This document shows, piece after piece, positions 54,552 through 61,856 of a stretch of DNA of 64,000 nt. The stretch lies in NCBI GenBank assembly GCA_937980645.1, contig CALJPQ010000003.1, positions 248,001 through 312,000 of the forward strand. The letters are read 5' to 3'. The notes beneath the pieces were generated by a model. That model had not been told where the DNA came from. It made no database searches and saw nothing but the letters and a program-made list of their open reading frames with translations. The number at the start of each line of letters is the position of its first letter. Positions within the stretch are counted from its first letter, which is position 1. The translations under genes and the position numbers were made by a program. This DNA is from an uncultured Saprospiraceae bacterium (GTDB taxonomy: Bacteria; Bacteroidota; Bacteroidia; Chitinophagales; Saprospiraceae).

Positions 54552-56453
54552 ATGAAAAAAACGCTTCTGCTGCTCCTGCTCTTCTCGTCTGCAACATGGC
54601 TTCTGGCCCAGCCGCTGACGGCGCCGGCAGCTTACGGCCCGCTGCGCGTAAACGCCGAGGGTACCCTCACCAGCGAAAGCCCGACGGAAAAGCCTTTGAC
54701 CCTCCGGCGAAAAGAGCCAGTGTACACCCTCGCCGGTGTTACGCCCATCGTACGCGGCGAAAAGGATGGACTACGGTTCGTCTTTTCAGCAAAACGCCTA
54801 CGCAAGGGCCGCCTGACGTACGGCCTCATTCCCTACGGCCAGCACCACTATCCCACGGTTGTGCTCCGCTTCGAGGTCGGCATTGATTCGGCTACAGGCG
54901 AAGCCTTTCTCCCTCTCAAAAAAAACCTGGACGGCGGCTACGACCACACGGGAGCGCTGAAAAAGGGCTTTGGGGTGATGGGCTATCGCCTCACCGATGC
55001 CAGAGGCATGATCGTCTACGAAGGTAAACAGGCATTTGCTTATTCTGATTCTGAGCAAAGATTCGAACCGCGTCCGACCATTTTGCGCGGCCCGTTTGTT
55101 TCGCAACTGCAACACGACCAGGCGGTTATCTGGTATGAAACTTCCGAACCGGTCTTTACCATCATCAAAACCGACCAGGCTGAAGATACCTTTTTCAGCC
55201 GTACGCGCCATCTGCGCCACGAGGTAACACTGGCTAACCTGATGGCAGGTACAGAATATGGCTACACCATCAGTTGCGATAGCGCCCATCTGCGCTTTTC
55301 CTTCCGTACACCGCCACCGCCAGGTGCTCAGACGCCTTTCACGTTTGCCTATGCCAGCGACTCGCGCAGTGGCTACGGCGGTGGCGAGCGCAACATCTTC
55401 GGGACGAATGCCCAAATCATGGCCCGCATCGGTGCACTAGCCGCCAAAGAGGACGCCGCTTTTGTCCAGTTCACCGGCGACCTGGCCGATGGCTACGTGA
55501 GCGACCCCGACGAAATGCGCCTGCAGTTGGTCAACTGGATACACGCCGTAGAGCCGTTCTGGCACTACCTGCCTTTCCATGTCGGTATGGGCAACCATGA
55601 GTCCGTAGGCTGGTATGCCGACTCCGCCCGCTGGATAGTGGCCGACGGCTTCCCCTATGAAACCCATTCGGGAGAGGCCGTCTTTGCCGAAGTCTTCGCT
55701 CACCCACTCAATGGCCCGCAAAGTGAGGACGGTTCTAAGTACGACCCGGACCCTTACCGACGCGGCGATTTTCCCTCGTACCGAGAAAATGTCTATTACT
55801 ATCAGTACGGCAACACGGCTATGATCGTGCTCAACTCTGACTACTGGTATGCACCTTTACTCCACCGCACGCGCCACATTGGCGGCAACCTGCACGGTTA
55901 TCTAATGGATGAGCAAATGCGCTGGCTACGTACCACCCTGGCCGACATGGAAGCGGATAGCAGCATCGAACACATCTTCATCACTGTGCACACGCCGCCC
56001 TTCCCTAATGGAGGCCATGTCCGGGACTGCATGTGGTATGGCGGCAACAATGAACATCGGCCCTACATCGCCGGACGACCAGTGGACAAGGGCATCATCG
56101 AACGCCGCGACGAGCTGCTCGACTTGTGCGCCAACCAGTCCTCCAAAGTAGTGGGCTTCCTCTGTGGCGACGAGCACAACTACAACCGCATGCGCATCGA
56201 AGACGCCACACCGCGTTACCCCAACAACTGGGACAAACCACGCCTGACCTTGCGCCGACCGCTGTGGCAGATCATCAACGGCGCTGCCGGCGCGCCTTTC
56301 TATGGCCAGGATCCAACACCCTGGTCGGACTGGGTAGAGGGCTTTACGGTGCAGAACGCCTTGTGCCTGTTCGACATAGATGGCCCGCGCATTCGGATGC
56401 GCGTCATCAATCCCGACACTCTGGAGGAGTTGGACCGAGCCAACCTGCGGTGA
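54552..56453 (+). CDS. Secreted metallophosphoesterase (purple acid phosphatase-like)
   Basis: 633 residues. Signal peptide (~1-19, ending LLAQ). N-terminal ~170 residues are beta-rich; a fibronectin-like region follows (~175-255). Metallophosphoesterase motifs (~260-560): FAYASDSRSG, FTGDLADG, GMGNHESVG, ITVHTPPFPNG and GDEHNYNR. The last is GDEH rather than the usual GHxH, and the first lacks the GDxH His. Substrate unknown. It begins 97 bp after ggt. Confidence 0.85.
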   Translation: MKKTLLLLLLFSSATWLLAQPLTAPAAYGPLRVNAEGTLTSESPTEKPLTLRRKEPVYTLAGVTPIVRGEKDGLRFVFSAKRLRKGRLTYGLIPYGQHHYPTVVLRFEVGIDSATGEAFLPLKKNLDGGYDHTGALKKGFGVMGYRLTDARGMIVYEGKQAFAYSDSEQRFEPRPTILRGPFVSQLQHDQAVIWYETSEPVFTIIKTDQAEDTFFSRTRHLRHEVTLANLMAGTEYGYTISCDSAHLRFSFRTPPPPGAQTPFTFAYASDSRSGYGGGERNIFGTNAQIMARIGALAAKEDAAFVQFTGDLADGYVSDPDEMRLQLVNWIHAVEPFWHYLPFHVGMGNHESVGWYADSARWIVADGFPYETHSGEAVFAEVFAHPLNGPQSEDGSKYDPDPYRRGDFPSYRENVYYYQYGNTAMIVLNSDYWYAPLLHRTRHIGGNLHGYLMDEQMRWLRTTLADMEADSSIEHIFITVHTPPFPNGGHVRDCMWYGGNNEHRPYIAGRPVDKGIIERRDELLDLCANQSSKVVGFLCGDEHNYNRMRIEDATPRYPNNWDKPRLTLRRPLWQIINGAAGAPFYGQDPTPWSDWVEGFTVQNALCLFDIDGPRIRMRVINPDTLEELDRANLR

Positions 56454-56461
56454 TAAGGGTG

Positions 56462-57367
56462 TCAGAGACCGGAGGCGACGTTTGACCAGATTTTCACCGT
56501 CCTATCGTCGCTGGCCGAGAGGAGCGCCTGAGGCAACCACAGCAGGCGATTGACGGAGTTGAGGTGCCCGCCGTCGCGCACGGGGTCGAGTACACGCAGC
56601 AGCCGGAAGGTGGCGCCGTCCCAGATTTTCACTGTTTTATCGCGGCTGGCGGTGGCGAAGTGGCGTCCGTCGGGCGACCAGGCGATGTGGTTGAGGGTAA
56701 ACCAGTGCGCAGGCTGCTCGCTGACTAAGGCGGGTGGGTCGGCGCTCAAGCCCCATACGCGCAGCATGGCGTCGCGTCCGCCGCTGAGCAGATAGCGCTC
56801 GTCGGGCGAATAGGCGACGGTGAAGACGGACGGCACATGGGCGTTGGGCAGGGTATAGCGGGTTTCGAGCGTTTCGCTATCCAGCAGGTAGATGCTGGCA
56901 TCGCTGGCGCCTACGGCAACTTCGCGCCGCTGAGGGGCTAAAGCCAGGGTGCGCAGAGCGCTGTAGGTCAGGTGCAGGCTCTCCACCGTGCGCCCGGTGC
57001 TGGCGTCCCAGCGGGTGAGCATACCTTCGCCACCGGCGGAGAGTATCCAAGGTGGGTTGAGTTTGAGGTCAAAAACGCCTTTTCGGTGGTGCTGGATGCC
57101 GCGCGTGTGCTCGGGGCGTTCCAGGTCAATCCAGTGTACGCCGCCATTCATGTCGCCGGCCACGAGACGGCGCTGCCCGGGCAGGTGAAGTAAAGAAAAA
57201 AGTTGCCCTTGCACTGTGGCTATCAGGCGGCCGTTCTCAGGTGCCTGCAACTTCCATTCGGCTATCCAGCCGTCGCCGCCGGCGGACAGAAATTGCTCAG
57301 TGTCGTCGGTAGCAGCCAGTGCGTACACGGCTGCCCGGTGCCCGGTGCAAGTAAAAGGTGTGGCCAT
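56462..57367 (-). CDS. WD40-repeat protein
   Basis: 301 residues, about seven WD-like repeats (for example LLSGGRDAMLRVWGL, FATASRDKTVKIWD, LLSASDDRTVKIWS) and no other domain. No signal peptide. Likely a cytoplasmic beta-propeller scaffold. It starts 39 bp after the serA-like stop, so is probably cotranscribed. Its stop is 9 bp from the convergent phosphoesterase stop. Confidence 0.9.
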   Translation of the reverse strand: MATPFTCTGHRAAVYALAATDDTEQFLSAGGDGWIAEWKLQAPENGRLIATVQGQLFSLLHLPGQRRLVAGDMNGGVHWIDLERPEHTRGIQHHRKGVFDLKLNPPWILSAGGEGMLTRWDASTGRTVESLHLTYSALRTLALAPQRREVAVGASDASIYLLDSETLETRYTLPNAHVPSVFTVAYSPDERYLLSGGRDAMLRVWGLSADPPALVSEQPAHWFTLNHIAWSPDGRHFATASRDKTVKIWDGATFRLLRVLDPVRDGGHLNSVNRLLWLPQALLSASDDRTVKIWSNVASGL

Positions 57368-57406
57368 ATGCTGCAGGGCACAAGAACACCCCGGTGGTGC
57401 AAAGGG

Positions 57407-58360
57407 TTAGCGCTGGTCGCCAAAAAAGGCGATAATGCGGTCGGCCAGCTCCATGCCGATGTTCGACTGGGCTTCCAGTGTACTGCCGCCGATGTGTGGC
57501 GAGCAAGAAACTTTGGGATGGCGCAGCAGAGCTTCGCGTGGTGTAGGCTCGTTTTCAAACACATCCAACGCTGCAGCACCTACTTTGCCGCTGTCTAAGG
57601 CCTGCAGGAGGTCTTCTTCATCAATGACGCCGCCGCGGGCGGTGTTGATGAGGAAAACGCCGTCTTTCATGCGGGCAATTTCGGCTGCCGTAATCACTGG
57701 CCCAGTGCCACCAGGTAGGTGCAAGGTGATAAAATCGGCTTCTGTAATGACGCGCTCGAAGGGTACTGTGGAGATGCGTACCGTCAGTTTCATATCCGGA
57801 TACTGGCGCAGGCCAATGCCAATTTTGGCCTCTTGCACATTAGGGTCGTGCGCCAGCACTTCCATGCCGAGCGGGAGGGCTAATTGCGCCACTTCCTGCC
57901 CGATGCGACCAAAGCCCAGGATGCCCAATTTTTTACCGCGCAGCTCGATGCCTTGCTCGTAGGCTTTTTTGAGTTTCTTAAAGTCGCCTCCAGACATTTC
58001 GCGGTTGCTGCGGTGGAGCATGCGCGCCAGCGTCAGCAGGTGGCCCAGCGTCAGCTCGGCTACAGCGCGCGAGGAGGCTTTGGGGGTGTTGTACACCAGT
58101 ATCCCCTTCGACTGTGCGTATTCGACGTCAATGTTGTCCAGACCTACGCCGCCGCGGGCAATGATTTTGAGTTTTTTGCCAGCATCAATGATCTCGCGGG
58201 TTACTTTGGTAGCACTGCGCACAATGAGCACATCGTACTCGCCGATGTGGGCAGCCAGTGCTTCTTGCGGGATTTTATCCGTAACTACCTGATAATTTGC
58301 CTCTTCTAAGAGCAGTTTGCCGTCGGGGTGGATGCCGTCGTTGGCCAGAATTTTGATCAT
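57407..58360 (-). CDS. D-3-phosphoglycerate dehydrogenase-like enzyme
   Basis: 317 residues from ATG 58360 (MIKILANDGIH). GxGxxG in LGILGFGRIGQEVAQLA (~150), NTARGGVIDEEDLLQAL and SPHIGGSTLEAQSNIG give the D-hydroxyacid dehydrogenase and specifically SerA-like pattern (RGGVGLDNIDV, HIGGST). No ACT or other regulatory domain, as in short type III PGDH. Probably the first step of serine synthesis; serB and serC are not in the window. Followed by the WD40 gene. Confidence 0.88.
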   Translation of the reverse strand: MIKILANDGIHPDGKLLLEEANYQVVTDKIPQEALAAHIGEYDVLIVRSATKVTREIIDAGKKLKIIARGGVGLDNIDVEYAQSKGILVYNTPKASSRAVAELTLGHLLTLARMLHRSNREMSGGDFKKLKKAYEQGIELRGKKLGILGFGRIGQEVAQLALPLGMEVLAHDPNVQEAKIGIGLRQYPDMKLTVRISTVPFERVITEADFITLHLPGGTGPVITAAEIARMKDGVFLINTARGGVIDEEDLLQALDSGKVGAAALDVFENEPTPREALLRHPKVSCSPHIGGSTLEAQSNIGMELADRIIAFFGDQR

Positions 58361-58433
58361 TTCGCGATGTCGTGTTTTTCCCAAAAGACGGCGGCAAAGA
58401 TAGATTGGGCTGCCGCTTGCGAATATTATTTTT

Positions 58434-59015
58434 TCAAATAGTGGCTTCCGATGTGGAAGGGCTAAATAAAGCGCTCACACCGGCAGCCCGCAGCGCTTGT
58501 GCAATATGCCGTTCGGTATGGCGGGCGAAAAATTCTAAAAGATTTCCCATGGAATAGCGGCGTAGCCAACAGCCCGGGCAGGCGACGCGGCAGCGGTTGA
58601 GGTTGACCTGTCGAGCCTCCTGCACCACGCGCAGCAGTTGCTCGGTGTAAATGAGGAAGCTTTTGAGGGTGTCTTTGTCCAGCGATTGGGCGAAGCAATC
58701 GTATCGGCGCTTACTTTTAAAAGCCCTGCTGGTATCGGTGCGGCGCAGCAATCGCCTGCCGGCGGCGGTGTAGCGCACCTCCGGCACGGGCGTCCATTGG
58801 CGAGCTTTGGCTAAGTGAAGTGCCCGGCGCATAGGCGGAAGATAGTCTCGGGTATAGGTATTCAGATGGGCCAGGCACTCTAAGGCATTCCAGGCATTTG
58901 GATGTGGGCGCTGGCGGAGTGTTTCTAACGATTGGCCGGCCAGGTGCGTTCGCACCGCTGTCAGGGCCTGGCGCAGTGTCCGCTCTACATAGTCGAGGAG
59001 CTCGCTGGAGGTCAT
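58434..59015 (-). CDS. DinB-family protein
   Basis: 193 residues. WNALECLAHLNTYTRDY and NLLEFFARHTERHIAQAL are the DinB four-helix-bundle motifs with candidate metal-binding His residues. The function of most DinB proteins is unknown (some are thiol-transferase-like). The - strand promoter TACCTTTG (plus 59043-59050) precedes it. Confidence 0.85.
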   Translation of the reverse strand: MTSSELLDYVERTLRQALTAVRTHLAGQSLETLRQRPHPNAWNALECLAHLNTYTRDYLPPMRRALHLAKARQWTPVPEVRYTAAGRRLLRRTDTSRAFKSKRRYDCFAQSLDKDTLKSFLIYTEQLLRVVQEARQVNLNRCRVACPGCWLRRYSMGNLLEFFARHTERHIAQALRAAGVSALFSPSTSEATI

Positions 59016-59042
59016 ACGGATGAGTCAGAACGTTTGGAGCAA

Positions 59043-59113
59043 CAAAGGTAGGGCACTCGCATGGCAGGTTTTAAAAACCTTACCCGGCTTAAGCGCGCAA
59101 AAAGCGACCTTTG
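59043..59113. promoter_or_regulatory. Divergent promoter region between DinB and rimO
   Basis: Minus strand TACCTTTG (plus 59043-59050) faces DinB; plus strand GACCTTTG (59106-59113) faces rimO, one base from consensus. AGGTTTT-A-AAAACCT (59066-59080) lies between and could be an operator. Confidence 0.45.
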
Positions 59114-59131
59114 CACCCGCATACGTATGTT

Positions 59132-60451
59132 ATGAAAACCAGAACGCTGCGCAAAGACAAGATTAACGTCATCACCTTAGGCTGTTCCAAAAATCTGGTG
59201 GACAGCGAAAACCTCATTACCCAACTGCGCGCCAACGACTACGAAGTAACGCACGAACGCGCCGACGCACAGGCCAATATCGTCATCATCAACACCTGCG
59301 GCTTCATTGACTTAGCCAAACAAGAAAGCATTGACACCATCCTGGAGCACGCAGCCCTGAAAAGCGCCGGGAAAATTGAGAAACTTTACGTAACGGGCTG
59401 CCTTTCGCAGCGCTACCGTCAAGACCTGGAAGGGGAAATCCCGGAGGTGGATGCCTTTTTCGGCACGCTGGAGCTGCCCGCCCTTTTGGCGCGCTTAGAA
59501 GCCGACTACAAACACGAACTGCTGGGCGAGCGCCAGATAACTACGCTGCCCCATTACGCCTATTTAAAAATATCGGAGGGTTGCAATCGCACCTGCTCGT
59601 TTTGCGCCATTCCCCTCATGCGTGGGCAACACGTGAGCCGCCCTATTGAGGAACTGGTGCAAGAGGCACGCAATCTGGCTCGCCGCGGCGTCAAGGAACT
59701 GATGCTCATTGCTCAGGAATTGACCTACTACGGCTTAGACCTGTACAAAAAGCGCGAACTGCCACGCCTGCTGCATGCACTGGCCGACGTGGAAGGCATT
59801 GAATGGATACGCTTGCACTACGCTTACCCCAGCAAATTCCCCTTAGAGGTACTCGATGCCATGGCCGAACGGCCCGAAGTGTGCAAGTACTTGGACATGC
59901 CCTTGCAACACGCCAGCGACCCCGTGCTGCAAGCCATGCGCCGCCAGATTACGCGCGACGAGACGCGCCGGCTGCTCGACCACATCCGCCAGCGCGTGCC
60001 GGATATCGCTTTGCGCACGACGTTTCTGGTGGGCTTCCCCGGCGAAACGGAGGCTGACTTTGACACATTGCTGGACTTTGTGGAAGAGCAGCGCTTCGAC
60101 CGCGCCGGTGTTTTCCAGTACTCCCACGAAGAAAATACCCGTGCCTACGAGTTGCCCGACGACGTGCCGCCCGAAGTAAAGGCCGAACGCGCCGAGCGCC
60201 TCATGGAAGTGCAGCGCGAGATTTCGCAGGAGAAAAACGAAGCCAAAGTGGGCCAGGTGCTCCGGGTCTTATTCGACCGCAAAGAAGGGCGCTACTTCAT
60301 TGGCCGCACCGAGGCCGACTCGCCCGAAGTGGACAACGAGGTGCGCGTGGAGGCGCGAAGCCATTACGCCCGCATTGGCGACTTCGCTCAGGTGCGCATC
60401 ACAGCGGCCGACGCCTATGACCTGTACGGTGTCATCGAGCCACAGCCCTAA
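59132..60451 (+). CDS. rimO: Ribosomal protein S12 methylthiotransferase
   Basis: 439 residues from ATG 59132. Methylthiolates an Asp of ribosomal protein S12. N-terminal UPF0004 domain with three cluster cysteines (LGCSKN, NTCGFI, TGCLSQRY), radical SAM motif CNRTCSFC (~155) and a C-terminal TRAM domain (~375-438). QKLEGCNRTC-like positions and LGCSKNLVDSE distinguish it from MiaB. The TauE gene begins 8 bp downstream, suggesting an operon. Confidence 0.96.
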   Translation: MKTRTLRKDKINVITLGCSKNLVDSENLITQLRANDYEVTHERADAQANIVIINTCGFIDLAKQESIDTILEHAALKSAGKIEKLYVTGCLSQRYRQDLEGEIPEVDAFFGTLELPALLARLEADYKHELLGERQITTLPHYAYLKISEGCNRTCSFCAIPLMRGQHVSRPIEELVQEARNLARRGVKELMLIAQELTYYGLDLYKKRELPRLLHALADVEGIEWIRLHYAYPSKFPLEVLDAMAERPEVCKYLDMPLQHASDPVLQAMRRQITRDETRRLLDHIRQRVPDIALRTTFLVGFPGETEADFDTLLDFVEEQRFDRAGVFQYSHEENTRAYELPDDVPPEVKAERAERLMEVQREISQEKNEAKVGQVLRVLFDRKEGRYFIGRTEADSPEVDNEVRVEARSHYARIGDFAQVRITAADAYDLYGVIEPQP

Positions 60452-60459
60452 GCTTGCGC

Positions 60460-61239
60460 ATGGAAAACCTCTGGCATATGGACCTGACGCCGCTGCAGTG
60501 GGTACTGTTTGCGCTGGGTGGTGTGGCGTCGGGCATCATCAACACGCTGGCGGGCAGCGGCTCGCTCATCACGCTGCCCATTTTTGTGTTTTTCTGCGGC
60601 CTGCCGGCGCCCGTGGCCAACGGCACCAACCGCGTGGGCGTGCTGCTGCAAAATGTGGTGGCCATTCGCGGCCTGAGCCGCGCCGGCATTGCCGATTTTG
60701 AGGGCAGCGCCTGGCTGGTTGTGCCCGCCACGTTGGGCGGCATTGTCGGCTCGCGCATTGCTGTGGCCCTTACAGAGACGTGGATGAATTATGCACTGGG
60801 CGGGCTGATGGTGTTTATGCTCGTCGTCCTGCTAATACGCCCGGAGCGCTGGCTGCGCGAGTCGAAGCCGGCCATCGGTCGAAACCGGCATCCGCTCACG
60901 GTGCTGGCCTTTTTCCTCATCGGCGTGTACGGCGGCTTTATTCAGGCGGGCGTGGGCATCTTCTTGCTCGCCGGCCTAGTGTGGTTCAGCCAGTACAGCC
61001 TACGCAGCGGAAATGGCGTTAAATTGCTCATTGTCTTGATGTTGACCATTCCTTCTACGCTGGTTTTTTTCCTCTATGACCAGGTACACCTCGGCTACGG
61101 CATCCTGATGGCCTTCTTTCAGGGCATCGGCGCCTGGCTCGGCGTGCGCTTCATCGCACACGTGCCCAACGCCAACACCTGGATTTACCGCCTCCTGCTG
61201 GCCATTACGGCCATTTCAGCTTTGAAATTTTTTGGCTAA
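60460..61239 (+). CDS. TauE/SafE-family membrane protein
   Basis: 259 residues from ATG 60460 (alternatives TTG 60454 and ATG 60478). About eight membrane segments; the two half-repeats carry LGGVASGIINTLAGSGSLITLP and GVYGGFIQAGVGIFLLA. Family members are sulfite/sulfoacetate or other organic anion exporters. Substrate unknown. Cotranscribed with rimO (8-bp gap). Confidence 0.88.
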   Translation: MENLWHMDLTPLQWVLFALGGVASGIINTLAGSGSLITLPIFVFFCGLPAPVANGTNRVGVLLQNVVAIRGLSRAGIADFEGSAWLVVPATLGGIVGSRIAVALTETWMNYALGGLMVFMLVVLLIRPERWLRESKPAIGRNRHPLTVLAFFLIGVYGGFIQAGVGIFLLAGLVWFSQYSLRSGNGVKLLIVLMLTIPSTLVFFLYDQVHLGYGILMAFFQGIGAWLGVRFIAHVPNANTWIYRLLLAITAISALKFFG

Positions 61240-61354
61240 AGGTGGGTTACTTCTGCGTCCCTGCAACGTCGTTAGGCCGTCTTTGCAGAGATGGTGGTGA
61301 AAAATTTCATCCCAATTTCAACCCAAAAAGGCTCCTTAATTCCGCCGGCAGCTC

Positions 61355-61362
61355 TAATCTTG
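61355..61362 (+). promoter_or_regulatory. Weak -7 element upstream of the LysM gene
   Basis: TAATCTTG is one base from TAnnTTTG, 36 bp before the ATG at 61398; no -33 box is clear. Confidence 0.35.
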
Positions 61363-61397
61363 CACCGTAAATGTCCATTTTTAAACGCAAATAGTCT

Positions 61398-61778
61398 ATG
61401 TCAGTCAAAGCAAAGTACCAGAAGGTTCTCGATCTGGGAGAGAAACTCAACGTGAAAGATGGCCGCGTCGAAGAAAGCGACGGCAAACTCAAAGTGTGGG
61501 GCACGGTGGATTGCCAGTATGAGAAAGACCAGCTGTGGGACGCCATTAAGGCCATCGGCGGCGAAAATCCGTCCGACATCATGGCCGACATCCGCGTGGC
61601 CAACACGGGTTACTACGCCAAACACACGGTGCAGAAAGGCGACACGCTGAGCAAAATCGCCCAACACTACTACGGCGACATGAAAAAGTACATGGCCATT
61701 TTTGAGGCTAACCGCGACATCCTGAAGAACCCGGACCTCATCCACCCGGGCCAGGTGCTGACCATTCCGAATCTGTAA
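61398..61778 (+). CDS. Cytoplasmic LysM protein (BON-LysM, Kbp-like)
   Basis: 126 residues. N-terminal BON-like region (~10-70: VLDLGEKLNVKDGRVEESDGKLKVWGTVD) and C-terminal LysM (~76-124: HTVQKGDTLSKIAQHYYGD ... NPDLIHPGQVLTIP). No signal peptide. It resembles E. coli Kbp (YgaU), a cytoplasmic K+-binding protein, though metal binding is inferred. A strong terminator follows. Confidence 0.88.
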   Translation: MSVKAKYQKVLDLGEKLNVKDGRVEESDGKLKVWGTVDCQYEKDQLWDAIKAIGGENPSDIMADIRVANTGYYAKHTVQKGDTLSKIAQHYYGDMKKYMAIFEANRDILKNPDLIHPGQVLTIPNL

Positions 61779-61802
61779 TAAGAACGTTTTTGGGCTAAAA
61801 AC

Positions 61803-61840
61803 AAAGCCGGCTGCGCCTTGAGGTACAGCCGGCTTTTTTT
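61803..61840. terminator. Intrinsic terminator, bidirectional, between LysM and gcvP
   Basis: AAAGCCGGCTG (61803-61813) pairs exactly with CAGCCGGCTTT (61826-61836), then TTTT on the plus strand. The A-rich stretch before it allows function on the minus strand too, for gcvP. Confidence 0.85.
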
Positions 61841-61856
61841 GGGAAAGCCTTAGAAA

